Origin: Setophaga petechia | Lineage: Eukaryota > Chordata > Aves > Passeriformes > Parulidae | NCBI GenBank assembly: GCA_024362935.1 | Contig: JANCRA010000170.1 | Span: forward strand, 558,001-622,000 | Direction of reading: 5' to 3' | DNA length: 64,000 nucleotides | Shown here: piece by piece, positions 12,932 to 22,104 of the stretch | How the letters are laid out: the number at the start of each line of letters is the position of its first letter | Position numbering within the stretch: the first letter of the stretch is position 1 | Translations under genes and position numbers: made by a program | The notes under the pieces: model-generated | What the model saw: the letters and a program-made list of their open reading frames with translations, nothing else | The model's database searches: none | What the model was told of the DNA's origin: nothing

Positions 12932-14210
12932 ATAATGATTCAAGCCCTCTGCCTATGGCACCACCATTCCCATCTGTCTCTCACCCTACAAACCCTTGTG
13001 CCCGTGGTGCCAATGTTGGATGGTGGCTGTGCCTGGCTGGGGGCTCTGGCTCTGCTCCCTCAGGGCTCTGGGTGTCCTCACCGCTGTCCCGTTGTCACTG
13101 TCCCCTCAGTTCCAGGAGGAGGAGCAGAAGGAGGAGTTCCTCCGCAGCATCTTCTACCTGTGCATAGACGCCCTGCTCCACGATTTCTATGAGGACCTGA
13201 ACGATTTCTGCACCAAATACAAGCTGGTGGAGATTACTGAGGTGAGCGGGACACAGACCCTGGTTCTCCTGCGAGGGGCAGGGCATGGCTCTGGTGGCAG
13301 CTGCCACGTTCTAACCCAGCTGTGCTCCGCAGCTGCTGCTGAACTCGGAGCCCAGGGATGAGATTTGCAGTCGGCTGCGGCGCCGCGCCATGATGGCCTT
13401 TGCTGCGCTGAGGTACCGACCCTAAGAGCCCTCAGATCCTTCCCATCCCTCCTTTTTTCCTCTCACTTTTCCCACTCTTTTTCCCCCCTCCCATTGAATT
13501 TTTTCAATTGAACTTTTTCAATTCATTGGGAATTGAAAAAAACGCAGCACCTTCAGTGGTGCTGCAGGAGATCTCGAGGTGCTGCTCCCATGGCCAGCGT
13601 CCAACTGGGCCTCTCTCTCTTGGCAGCTGCATCGGGGCATCGCTGGACATCAAAAAGATTTTACGACTCTGCTTCAACAGCGTCTTTTTCCTGCGCCCAC
13701 GCTCGGCAATGCCGAAGCAGCAAGCGACCCTCTGTACTCGGGTGAGTGTTGGGAGAGCTTGAGGAGCCTCCAGATCCAATCTCAGCTTCACTTTCCAACC
13801 CTCATTCCTTCATCCCATGCTGGCTTCCATCGCTGTTCCTGTGTCCCTCCCCTCACCCTGTGAGTTCAGATCAGTGTCCTGGTGGTGTGAGGGACACCAA
13901 AATCACGGCCACCTGCTCTGTGTCACCCTTTCAGGCCCTGCTGGACACGGACACCATGCTGCAGGTGATCGTGCAATACTCTCCCGGCACCAAAAACTGC
14001 GAGATGCTGCAGGACATGTTTGAGGTTTGGATTGTGGGAGGGGAAGGTGGAAGGAACATCTCCAGGTGTTCCTCACTCTGGAGGGGAAGGAGCTCAGGGT
14101 TGTGTCCAGTCTTGTCCTGGCTCCTGCCAAAGGAGCAGTCTCCCCTGCAAGCTTTGCTTGAGGCTTTATTTATTTGAATTGGTATGAATTTTAAATTAAC
14201 GGGCTCTAAG

Positions 14211-14244
<34 letters not shown>

Positions 14245-17200
14245 AGCAGGATATAAAGGAAATAACAATTCTTTTAATAATTTGGGATAAAAGAAGGATA
14301 AAATTAAAAATGCAGTACACTGGAACAACACTGAAAAAAATAAAACAATTTAAAAAAGGATAATATAAATAAAAATAATAAATTAAATATATTATAAATA
14401 TATTATAAAAATATATAAAAATAATATATTATAAATTATGATATAAATTATAAATTTATATAAATATAAAATAAACAATGCAGTACACTGAAACAACACT
14501 GACAGAGTCAGAACACAACCTGACACCTTCTTGGTCAGGGTGTTGGTAGCAATCTAATTAGAATTGTGGCTACAGTCTAATTGGAATTGTGGCTACATTC
14601 TAATTAGAATTGTGGCTACAGTCTAATTGGAATTGTGGCTACAGTCTAATTGGAATTGTGGCTACAGTCTAGTTGGAATTATGGCTGCAGTCCTCCTGAA
14701 GTATCAGGTGTGGTTCTGTTGGAGCAGGGTTCTGTTTTCTTGTAGAAAAGGAAACAGAATTACAGTATTCTTCAGGATTACAGTATTCTTCAGGATTACA
14801 GTATTCTTCTGAAGATCCAGTGGAAGAGAGGCAGCTGCTGTTTGTTTCTGGGGAATCCAGTGGAGAAAGCCGTGCTGGTGTTTTAGAACTGGATTAGAAA
14901 TGCTTGGATATAAATTCTGGATTATAAATGCTTGGCTCCTCCCTCTGGGCGGAGCATCTCACTATGGGACGCTACAGTTCTTATCAGTCATGCAGTGATA
15001 TTTAATGGCTTGTTATCAGCAAAAATTCTTTCTCGAGGGAGAAAGAACTTTTTCTTCTCACCTGCAGCTTCTCTGTCCGCAGCTTCTGCTGGATTACCTG
15101 TTCTGTGACATTGCAGTAGTGCAGGACAGGGCCATGGAGAGGATTAAGATGCTGTGCCATTTGCTGGTTGGCAGTGCCCCCAAGGAGGTACGGCCTGGTC
15201 ACCCTCCATCCCTGTGTCCTGCTACAGCCACAGCCCCAAAATCACCTTCAAACCTCACCTCAACCCTCCTGCTCTTCCCCCTGCCTCCCCCAGGATGATG
15301 AAGATGAGGATGATGAAGATAAGGATGATGAAGATAAGGATGATGAAGATGAGGATGATGAAGATGAGGATGATGATGATGCTCCCAGAGCACCGGTCCA
15401 GATCCCGGTCCTGGGGAAGCTGGTGGGCCATCTGTTTTTCAAGTTGTTCAAGCCCCAAGAAGACATCTCAATGGTGGTGGAAATCCTCTGCCCCCTCATG
15501 GCGTTCCTGTTTGAGCAGAAATGTAAGAGAAGCTGTGGTGGGCAGCATTCCCCACGTACACCTGTTTATCTTCTTGGCCTTGTGATGGCCCCTTGCTGTT
15601 GGTGTGGGTGCCACCATCATCTCTTTTTAGGTAACATGTCAGAGAGTGATGTCGAGCCCCCAGAACAGTGGGAATCTGAGATCACCTCCTGGGTGAACGC
15701 ATCCAGCACCTGGAAAGTTCAGGTATGGAGCCATCCCACCTTGCTGGGGCTCTCAGCTGTGGTATCAGCAGGGAGGGATTTGTGTGTGAAAAGGGAACAG
15801 AATAAACAGGGATGTGCTGGGTGAAATGAGAATTGTGAGAAATTGTGGGTGGGAAATGGGAGGAGGAGAGGGTGGGGAATGTGAGGGTACAAAATAGCAG
15901 GGAAGGTGAGGGGAGAAAAGGGCGGGAAACGTGAGGGGAGAAAAGTGGGGGAAACGTGAGGGGAGAAAATGGCGGGAAACGTGAGGGGAGAAAATGGCGG
16001 GAAAGGTGAGGGGAGAAAAGGGCGGGAAACATGAGGGGGAGAAAAAGGAAAGGAAATATGAGGGGGGAAAAGGATGGGAAACATGAGGGGGGGAAAGGGT
16101 GGGAAAAGGGAAGAAAAGGATGGGAAATGTGAGGGGAGAAAAGTGGGGGAAATGTGAGGGGGAAAAATGGCGCTGGCTGGCACTGGCCTCTGCTCCCTTC
16201 CTTCCCACCCCAGGCCTTTGGGAGATACCTCGGGCCTGACGAGAGGACGGGAGTCGTCCTTGAGGCCATCGAGATCTTGGGACGCTCCAACCTCATGAAC
16301 AAGGATGGGCCAAGGGAGTTTCTGGAGGAGGCCATGAACTCCCCTGAGATGTGGCTGACGGATGTAAGTGACCTGTGGTGGGTTTGCTTTGCCCTTGAGC
16401 CCTGTCAGGTTCCTGCCTCCATCCCTCCCTCCCAAAGGGACGTTCCTGAAGCCACCTTGAGGCACCTGCTCTTGCTGTTGTTGCTGATCTGTGCTTTATA
16501 TTTTCCCTGGACATTTTGTCCTGGGTGCTGATTCCAAACCTCTGTTCAGATCTGGAATTTCCACTTTTTGCCACATCCCTGCCTGGTGTGGCGGCTTATT
16601 TGATGTGAACTCCCCTCTTTGGCAGTGCTTTGAGATGGGTTAACTGCGTTCTTTAAATCCTGAATGGGCAGGGCAGCCCAAGACAGAGCAGCACCACCCT
16701 GACCTGTGTTCCCTGCAGGTGCCAAAGGTGGTGAGACACATCTTCCGCTACTTCAATGAGAAGAACGCAGCAACCGCTGACAGCTTCCACTCCCTCCTTG
16801 TCTTCATGGCCAACAAGTGGCCTGAGAGGGTCATCTCGACAGCTCTGAAGGCCACACCGAATTTCAGGTACCGGCCCTGAGCACCTGCAGAGCTTTTTAC
16901 CCTGTGGGGAGATGATGGCTGCCAGGCCCAAGCCCTGCAGAGCTGTGGCAGCCGAGGCAGCCATGTTGACAGCGCTCTGCCTTGCAGTGACAAAGTCAGC
17001 CTGTGGAAGGCCATGTTCTCCGTGCGCCAGACTCTGGAGAAGGTTCTGAAGGAGCTGCAAGTCCAAGTCCAAGACAGGCAGGACGACACCTTCACCAGGC
17101 AGCAGAAGTCGTGCCTCACTTTCTTATCTGTGAGTCCTCAGGGGAAAGCCTGCGTGGCCTCACCCTCAGCCGTGTGCCAGGGGAGCCCTGCCAGCTCTCT

Positions 17201-20200
17201 GCTGCTCAGGGAGGGATTTGTGTGTGAAAAGGGAACAGAATAAACAGGGATGTGCTGTGTGAAATGAGAATTGTGAGAAATTGTGGGTGGGAAATGGGAG
17301 GAGGAGAGGGTGGGGAATGTGAGGGTACAAAATAGCAGGGAAGGTGAGGGGAGAAAAGGGCGGGAAACGTGAGGGGAGAAAAGTGGGGGAAACGTGAGGG
17401 GAGAAAATGGCGGGAAAGGTGAGGGGAGAAAAGGGCGGGAAACATGAGGGGAGAAAATGGCGGGAAACATGAGGGGGAGAAAAAGGAAAGGAAATATGAG
17501 GGGGGAAAAGGATGGGAAACATGAGGGGGGGAAAGGGTGGGAAAAGGGAAGAAAAGGATGGGAAATGTGAGGGGAGAAAAGTGGGGGAAATGTGAGGGGG
17601 AAAAATGGCGCTGGCTGGCACTGGCCTCTGCTCCCTTCCTTCCCACCCCAGGCCTTTGGGAGATACCTCGGGCCTGACGAGAGGACGGGAGTCGTCCTTG
17701 AGGCCATCGAGATCTTGGGACGCTCCAACCTCATGAACAAGGATGGGCCAAGGGAGTTTCTGGAGGAGGCCATGAACTCCCCTGAGATGTGGCTGACGGA
17801 TGTAAGTGACCTGTGGTGGGATTGCTTTGCCCTTGAGCCCTGTCAGGTTCCTGCCTCCATCCCTCCCTCCCAAAGGGACGTTCCTGAAGCCACCTTGAGG
17901 CAGCTTAGCCAGATCAGCCTCACCTGCTCTTGCTGTTGTTGCTGATCTGTGCTTTATATTTTCCCTGGACATTTTGTCCTGGGTGCTGATTCCAAACCTC
18001 TGTTCAGATCTGGAATTTCCACTTTTTGCCACATCCCTGCCTGGTGTGGCGGCTTATTTGATGTGAACTCCCCTCTTTGGCAGTGCTTTGAGATGGGTTA
18101 ACTGCGTTCTTTAAATCCTGAATGGGCAGGGCAGCCCAAGACAGAGCAGCACCACCCTGACCTGTGTTCCCTGCAGGTGCCAAAGGTGGTGAGACACATC
18201 TTCCGCTACTTCAATGAGAAGAACGCAGCAACCGCTGACAGCTTCCACTCCCTCCTTGTCTTCATGGCCAACAAGTGGCCTGAGAGGGTCATCTCGACAG
18301 CTCTGGAGGCCACACCGAATTTCAGGTACCGGCCCTGAGCACCTGCAGAGCTTTTTACCCTGTGGGGAGATGATGGCTGCCAGGCCCAAGCCCTGCAGAG
18401 CTGTGGTAGCCGAGGCAGCCATGTTGACAGTGCTCTGCCTCGCAGTGACAAACTCAGCCTGTGGAAGGCCATGTTCTCCGTGCGCCAGACTCTGGAGAAG
18501 GTTCTGAAGGAGCTGCAAGTCCAAGTCCAAGACAGGCAGGACGACACCTTCACCAGGCAGCAGAAGTCGTGCCTCACTTTCTTATCTGTGAGTCCTCAGG
18601 GGAAAGCCTGCGTGGCCTCACCCTCAGCCGTGTGCCAGGGGAGCCCTGCCAGCTCTCTGCTGCTTTTTTTTTTTCCCAGATGCTGGCCTACGGTGACGTG
18701 CTGGAGAGCCTAATAAGCCCACTCTACGAGAACTTGAGCCTTCTGAAGTCTCCAAAGATGGAAATGATCCCTCTGGTGCTCAGGGCTCTGGAGACGCTGT
18801 CGGAGAGCGCCGAGACGGTGAGCGGGGGGCTGTCGGGGGCAAAATGTGGCACCTGGACTCTGAGGTCTCAGAGAAGATGGTGGCTTGGGATGGTGCTGGG
18901 GTGACTGCTCTGAACGCCCTGCCTGCCATGATGTGGCCTGGTGGCTGTTTTGAGAGCTGAAATTCTCACGGAATGGAAACTCTCTTGTACACAGGCACAA
19001 AAAATGAAAAGCCTCCTGCCCGAGATGCTGGAATTCCTGGGACATTGGTCTTGGGACATTTCAGTGATGGCTCTGGACACCTTCCGCAACGTTCTGGGGC
19101 AGCTGAAGAAGAAAGAGGCCAGCAGCATGGCTTTGAAGGCCGTGCAGAGGCTCTGGAGCCTCTTTGACGCGGTAAGGCTGGGCCTGAGTCCGCAGAGGGA
19201 CCCTGGGAGCAGCAATGGGAGCAGGTCCTGCTCCCCTGGGCTCTCCTGGGATGGATTCTGGGCTGTGCAGCACAGCTGGGCTTCTGTCTGCTCTGGGTTG
19301 GGAGCCTGGAGCATGGAGTCTGGTTTCAAAATGGTGGGGAAGGTGAGGGGAGAAATGGCGGGAAATGTGAGGGGAAAAAGGGGGGAAGGTGAGGGGGGAA
19401 AATGGCCCAAAATGCGAGGGGGGAAAAGGGAGGGAAAGGTGAGGGGAAAAAGGCAGGAATGTGAGGAGAGAAAAGGGCAGGAAATGTGAGGGGGTAAAGG
19501 GAAATGTGGGAAAAGGGAGGGAAACATGAGGGGAGAAAAGGGCGGGAAATATGAGGGGAGAAAGGCGGGAATGTGAGGGGAGAGAAAGGCAGGAAACATG
19601 AGGGGGGGAAATGGCCCGAAAGGTGAGGGGAGAAAAGGGTGGGAAAGGTAAGGGGAAAAGGGAAATGTGGGAAAAGGGAAGGAAAGATGAGGGGAGAAAA
19701 CAGTGAGAAACGTGAGGGGAGAAAAGGGCAGAAAATGTGAGGTAATAAATGACAAATATGAGGGATAAAAGGGTGGAAAAAGAGGAAAAAAGGGAGGCAA
19801 ATGTGAGGGGAAAGGGCAGGAAATATGAGGGGGGAAAAGGGTGGGAAACGTGAAGGGAAAAAGGCAGGAATGTGAGGGGAGAAAATGATGGGAAAAGTGA
19901 GGGGGGAAAATGGTGGGAAAGGTGAGGGAAGAAAAGGGAGGGAAAAGTGAGGGAGGGAAAAGAGCAGGAAACATGAAGGGGAAAAAGGCAGGAAAGGTGA
20001 GGGGAAAAGGGAAACGTGAGGGGAGAAAAGGGCGGGAAACGTGAGGGGGAGAGAAAAGAAGGACATTTAAGGGGAGAAAAAGGGCAGGAACCTCATCTCA
20101 GCCCCTCCTGGTGGCAGGCAGGGAGCCGCCGTGTGCAAATCTCACCTTTCCTCCTCCCTCACCAGAATGAAGAGTGCCTGCGGGAGCGCTCCATCTCCCT

Positions 20201-21497
20201 CTTCAGAGAGCTGCTGGGCAAAACAGCATGGAGGGACAAGAAAGCCATGAGGAGAAACTCCTGGAAGGCCCTGGTCCAGCTTGTTGTTCACATGAGCGAC
20301 CAAGCCCCCAGCGTGGCCAAGGTAGCCATGTCTGAGCAGTGGCTGACACCCCTCAGGGGTCCCAACCATTGTGGCCTGGGCTCCTCCCACAGGCCCTGGT
20401 GTCACCTCACAACTTTTGTCCCCCAGGCCTCCAAGGAAGCCGTCGTGGCTGTAGCAGAGCTCCTCAAGTGGAAAGAGCTCAAGGAGCTGGCGCAGAAAGA
20501 GCAGATATGGCAGATGGGCGAGTGCTTGGTGAGGATGGGAGAGGGATGTGAGGGGTGTGAGCTCTGCATGTGGGCCCAAAGCCTGGAGCTGCACCCTGCT
20601 CAAGAACAGGAGTGTCCTCCATGTCCCCTCCATGGCCCTGGGATGAGGGAGGGCTCTGAGCCACGGGGCTGCTCTGAGGAATGCTCACACCTTTGTCCTC
20701 TCTGTAGCTGGCCAAGGACAGCAGCAGGGCTGAACAATTTGTGCTGGACTGCCAGCCCTACCTGCTGAGCCCTCAGGCCCCGCTGCGAGAGGCGGCCCTC
20801 AGGTTCATTGGTGAGTCCCAGTCCCCAGGGTCCCTCTTGTGCCCTCCCTGCCATCCCAGGTGGCTTTGGTGGCCATCTTGGCTGGTTCCACCCCCGGGTT
20901 GCTGAGGGGAGGGCAGGGCGGCCATGTTGATGGGGAGCAGGGGCTGATGGAGCTCTGTGCCCAGGGCTGGCTGCGCGGCGCCTGACAAAGCGGAACGAGG
21001 AGATCATGGCTGCCATCCTCTCCCGTGAGTAGGGAGCCTTGGGGGATTATTATGAGGGGAGTAAAGGGAAATGTGAAAGGATAAAAGGGTGGGGAATGTG
21101 AAGGAGAAAAGGGCAGGAAAGGTGAGGGGAGAAAATGGTGGGGAACATGAGGGGAGAAAAGGGAGGGAAACGTGAGGGGAGAAAAGGGCAGGAAAACTGA
21201 GGGCAGAAAAGGGCAGGAAAGGTGAGGGGAGAAAAGGGAGGGAAACGTGAGGGAAAAAAGGCAGGAATGTGACGGAGAAAAGGGAGGAAAAGATGAGGAG
21301 AGAAAAGGGAGGGAAACGCCTCCACAAGGCCTCATCCAGGCTCCATTTTTGCTGTAGAGCTTGGCACAGTGGAAGCACGAGACAAGGATCCCTCCATCCG
21401 TGCCCTGGCAGCTCAGACCAGCCTGATCCTCAACTCCCTGTGGGACAAGCGAAAGCCACGCTTGTCCCTGCACAGGCTGTGCCTCTGGTGCCACTGA
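8107..21497 (+). CDS. MROH-like (maestro HEAT-like repeat) gene, 22 visible exons, 5' end missing
   Basis: A multi-exon gene whose product reads as an alpha-helical HEAT-repeat protein of the avian MROH (maestro heat-like repeat-containing) family. Family members have no established biochemical activity; helical repeats suggest protein binding. Exons: 8107-8347, 8920-8993, 13110-13241, 13333-13412, 13627-13741, 13935-14024, 15083-15187, 15294-15522, 15631-15722, 16214-16363, 16719-16867, 16988-17129, 17652-17801, 18177-18325, 18446-18587, 18680-18817, 18995-19171, 20166-20321, 20427-20528, 20708-20810, 20965-21024, 21358-21497. Every junction is AG/GT, phases agree throughout, and the total is 2916 nt (972 codons including TGA at 21495-21497). 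No in-frame ATG precedes the first visible exon, so upstream exon(s) are missing or unrecognised. Family assignment is from memory of protein style, not a search. Oddities are an acidic tract in the eighth exon and a three-exon in-frame duplication. Confidence 0.8.
8398..8880. repeat. ~37-bp intronic minisatellite carrying GCCATTTTCTGC
   Basis: About 12 units of CCTCTCTCCTGTCAAGGG plus GCCATTTTCTGCTCCGG fill MROH intron 1. The core CCATTTT (AAAATGG on the minus strand) resembles a YY1 site. Confidence 0.92.
8920..8993 (+). CDS. MROH-like visible exon 2
   Basis: Short exon after acceptor TTTGTCAG, donor GTACGG. It reads [19 protein letters not shown] after completing one codon across the junction, and leads in phase 0 to the next exon more than 4 kb away. 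The aromatic-rich helix [11 protein letters not shown] fits the start of the helical region. Confidence 0.72.
9003..9067. repeat. 11-bp tandem repeat GAACCTTTTGT
   Basis: Six near-perfect units directly after the exon 2 donor. Next to it (9070-9160) lies a reverse-orientation patch of the CACGTTTCCCGCCATTTTC minisatellite. Confidence 0.9.
9450..12180. repeat. AT-rich tract with (TA)n, (TATACA)n and (TTA)n
   Basis: Almost pure A+T. Perfect TA runs lie at about 9456-9494 and 11467-11522, TACATA runs at 11745-11890 and ATT runs at 11090-11140. A ~750-900-bp sub-structure recurs (GTTATATAATATAACAACTG at about 9890, 10350 and 10785). No gene. Confidence 0.9.
12540..12930. repeat. Second AT-rich expansion with (TA)n
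   Basis: Includes a perfect (TA)n run at about 12873-12922. Flanked by the LTR-derived blocks described above. Confidence 0.88.
13110..13241 (+). CDS. MROH-like visible exon 3
   Basis: 44 codons between acceptor CCCCTCAG and donor GTGAGC. Contains the amphipathic helix [20 protein letters not shown], typical of MROH HEAT helices. The upstream intron ends inside a duplicated LTR-derived unit, so its acceptor has a look-alike about 0.75 kb upstream (12362). Confidence 0.82.
13333..13412 (+). CDS. MROH-like visible exon 4
   Basis: 80 nt; begins [20 protein letters not shown] and ends with two bases of a split codon at donor GTACCG. The 91-bp intron before it is short, as is usual in birds. Phase matches both neighbours. 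Confidence 0.82.
13627..13741 (+). CDS. MROH-like visible exon 5
   Basis: 115 nt; completes a Ser codon and reads [20 protein letters not shown], ending at donor GTGAGT in phase 0. It encodes one predicted helix pair plus a basic turn ([12 protein letters not shown]). Confidence 0.82.
13935..14024 (+). CDS. MROH-like visible exon 6
   Basis: 30 codons ([20 protein letters not shown] then [10 protein letters not shown]) after acceptor CTTTCAG. The donor GTTTGG is weak, but phase 0 continues cleanly into the next exon, giving QDMFE-LLLDYLF across the junction. Confidence 0.78.
14213..14241. repeat. Poly(A) run, 29 bp
   Basis: An uninterrupted run of 29 A in the MROH intron after exon 6. No target-site duplication found. 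A+T-rich sequence continues to about 14,480. Confidence 0.95.
14545..14690. repeat. 24-bp tandem repeat AATTGTGGCTACAGTCTAATTGG
   Basis: About six units. A separate 18-bp repeat, ACAGTATTCTTCAGGATT, occurs three times at 14762-14812. Confidence 0.9.
15083..15187 (+). CDS. MROH-like visible exon 7
   Basis: 35 codons, including [20 protein letters not shown] and [14 protein letters not shown]. Two tandem acceptors, CTGCAG (start 15068) and CCGCAG (start 15083), differ by 15 nt. Either keeps the frame, so five extra residues (LLCPQ) may be alternatively included. Confidence 0.8.
15294..15522 (+). CDS. MROH-like visible exon 8 with acidic tract
   Basis: 229 nt. It opens with about 29 residues of almost pure Asp/Glu (with two Lys) encoded by an imperfect GATGAAGATGAG repeat. 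A canonical MROH segment follows ([17 protein letters not shown] ... [17 protein letters not shown]). The donor splits a Cys codon that the next exon completes. The acidic length is probably polymorphic. Confidence 0.82.
15631..15722 (+). CDS. MROH-like visible exon 9
   Basis: 92 nt after acceptor TTTTTAG; the exon itself begins GTAAC. It reads [20 protein letters not shown] followed by [10 protein letters not shown], then donor GTATGG. Phase 0 out. Confidence 0.78.
15835..16170. repeat. ~25-bp intronic minisatellite GTGAGGGGAGAAAAGGGCGGGAAAC
   Basis: About 13 units in the intron before exon A. The same family recurs at 17275-17610 (second copy of the duplicated block), 19325-20085, 21045-21320, 390-490, 22500-22600 and 32560-33930, and inverted at 9070-9160. 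Confidence 0.92.
16214..16363 (+). CDS. MROH-like exon 10, first copy of duplicated exon A
   Basis: 50 codons: [20 protein letters not shown] and on to PEMWLTD, donor GTAAGT. Identical at amino-acid level to the exon at 17652-17801. A HEAT-like helical repeat. Confidence 0.83.
16719..16867 (+). CDS. MROH-like exon 11, first copy of duplicated exon B
   Basis: 149 nt: [16 protein letters not shown], then [20 protein letters not shown]. Differs from the copy at 18177-18325 by one Lys-to-Glu change (ALKATPNF here). Split Ser codon at the 3' end. Confidence 0.83.
16988..17129 (+). CDS. MROH-like exon 12, first copy of duplicated exon C
   Basis: 142 nt: [20 protein letters not shown] then [13 protein letters not shown], donor GTGAGT. 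Differs from the copy at 18446-18587 by Val-to-Leu in DKVSLW. Ends in phase 0, so it can splice to either the second copy of exon A or to 18680. Confidence 0.83.
17652..17801 (+). CDS. MROH-like exon 13, second copy of exon A
   Basis: Translation identical to 16214-16363, offset 1438 bp. Same acceptor and donor context. Part of the in-frame 147-codon duplicated block. Confidence 0.78.
18177..18325 (+). CDS. MROH-like exon 14, second copy of exon B
   Basis: Offset 1458 bp from the first copy; the extra 20 bp lie in the preceding intron. One residue differs (ALEATPNF). Confidence 0.78.
18446..18587 (+). CDS. MROH-like exon 15, second copy of exon C
   Basis: Offset 1458 bp; one conservative change (DKLSLW). 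Splices in phase 0 to exon 16 after a very short intron that ends in a T-run. Confidence 0.78.
18680..18817 (+). CDS. MROH-like exon 16
   Basis: 46 codons after a strong polypyrimidine tract and [25 protein letters not shown] followed by [15 protein letters not shown]. Donor GTGAGC. A clear HEAT helix pair. Confidence 0.83.
18995..19171 (+). CDS. MROH-like exon 17
   Basis: 59 codons: [20 protein letters not shown] then [19 protein letters not shown] and [11 protein letters not shown]. Acceptor ACACAG, donor GTAAGG. Typical MROH helical repeat. Confidence 0.83.
19325..20085. repeat. ~25-bp minisatellite, MROH intron 17 array
   Basis: About 28 degenerate units of GGAAANGTGAGGGGAGAAAA. It occupies most of the intron between exons 17 and 18. 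Confidence 0.92.
20166..20321 (+). CDS. MROH-like exon 18
   Basis: 52 codons: [20 protein letters not shown] then [19 protein letters not shown]. '[14 protein letters not shown]' closely resembles a recurring MROH family signature as I remember it. The preceding intron holds a ~25-bp minisatellite. Confidence 0.85.
20427..20528 (+). CDS. MROH-like exon 19
   Basis: 34 codons: [20 protein letters not shown] then QIWQMGECL. Acceptor CCCCAG, donor GTGAGG. Helical and basic. Confidence 0.83.
20708..20810 (+). CDS. MROH-like exon 20
   Basis: 103 nt: [20 protein letters not shown] then [11 protein letters not shown], an MROH C-terminal signature (residues before the terminal HEAT). Donor GTGAGT splits a Gly codon. 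Confidence 0.85.
20965..21024 (+). CDS. MROH-like exon 21
   Basis: 60 nt: [20 protein letters not shown]. Completes the Gly codon and leaves one base for the last exon. Confidence 0.82.
21045..21320. repeat. ~25-bp minisatellite, MROH last-intron array
   Basis: About 10 units of the same GTGAGGGGAGAAAA family, ending 40 bp before the terminal exon's acceptor. Confidence 0.9.
21358..21497 (+). CDS. MROH-like terminal exon 22
   Basis: Acceptor GCTGTAG, then [20 protein letters not shown] and [20 protein letters not shown], ending LCLWCH and TGA at 21495-21497. '[11 protein letters not shown]' is a classic HEAT-repeat core. The nearest AATAAA downstream is at 22296-22301, inside the segment shared with window position 1. 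Confidence 0.83.
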
Positions 21498-21546
21498 GCG
21501 GAGAGGGACCTTCCATGCCAGGGACATCAACTCCAACACCTGCCGA

Positions 21547-21621
21547 ATCATCATCATCGTCATCATCATCATCATCATCATCATCATCACCGCCTGCTTC
21601 ATCATCATCATCATCATCAGG
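21547..21621. repeat. (ATC)n microsatellite
   Basis: Two ATC/CATCATC runs split by CACCGCCTGCTT, just 3' of the MROH stop codon and so possibly in the 3'UTR. Confidence 0.9.
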
Positions 21622-21639
21622 CAAAGGATGCCCTGGCTT

Positions 21640-21990
21640 TTGAAGGTCCCTCTCAAAGCACAGCCGTGATCGGTAGGGATCCATGTCCCACAGCCCCTGA
21701 GGTGGTCTGGAATCACTCCCAGAGGGCTCCTGCCCACCCTCAGCCCTTCTGTTCTTCCTCCTGCTGCCCCCAGGCTGGTCAAAATGAGGACAGAGATCCA
21801 GATCCTGGTCCTGGGGAAGTTGCTGGAACATCTTTTCAAGGCGCTCAAGACACAAAAAGCTGATTTATGGCTCTTGATGGCCGCTCCAAGTTCATCTGTT
21901 GGCAGGAAGGTAAGAGGAGCTGTGGTGGCCACATTTCCCCGATGCATCCGCTGGTCTTTTCGGGCTTGTGAGGGCTCTGCTTCTGTCACA
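21640..21990 (+). pseudogene. Relic of a second MROH copy (one exon with flanking introns)
   Basis: The piece 21774-21909, between CCCCAG and GTAAGAG, translates as EIQILVLGKLLEHLFKALKT. It is homologous to the [17 protein letters not shown] part of the acidic exon at 15294-15522. Flanking DNA also matches the introns around that exon (CTTCCTCCTGCTGCCCCCAG before; GTAAGAGGAGCTGTGGTGG after). The acidic tract is missing and no other MROH exon adjoins, so this is most likely a truncated paralogue, not part of the upstream gene. Confidence 0.6.
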
Positions 21991-22104
21991 GAACCTGAAA
22001 TATTCTGAAATATCTGAAATTTTGCAGGCCACAGAGAAGACTGCTCAGTGCCCGGATCTGGCTTTCTGAAATCCTCGGGGAGGAGTTGGTGTGGTTGGAT
22101 CCAA

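Larger units (their letters stand above)
9235..13100 (+). mobile_element. LTR-derived sequence split by AT-rich expansions
   Basis: Blocks 9235-9450 and 12355-12540 share GGGATTGGTCTCCTGGAGAT and TTAGTACAGTCATAAT ends. Blocks 11365-11415, 12184-12355 and 12935-13100 share CAAGCCCTCTGNCCATGGCA. Read together they resemble the two sides of a passerine ERVL-type LTR (recalled, not searched), with 0.4-1.9 kb of TA-rich repeat grown in the middle. A ~750-bp unit (12184 to 12935) is tandemly duplicated. Confidence 0.45.
15769..18664 (+). repeat. Intragenic tandem duplication of three MROH exons
   Basis: Copy 1 is 15769-17206 (1438 bp) and copy 2 is 17207-18664 (1458 bp). They are nearly identical, including intronic minisatellite, and each holds exons A, B and C (150+149+142 = 441 nt, exactly 147 codons). 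The junction at 17206/17207 fuses the end of the unit (AGCTCTCTGCTGCT) to its beginning (CAGGGAGGGATT) with no obvious microhomology. Because the block starts and ends in phase 0, both copies can be translated. A false duplication in the assembly is the main alternative. Confidence 0.9.

Noticed and set aside
21430..21855. Minus-strand frame with a long poly-Asp run
   Set aside because: Antisense reading of the (ATC)n microsatellite and the MROH relic.
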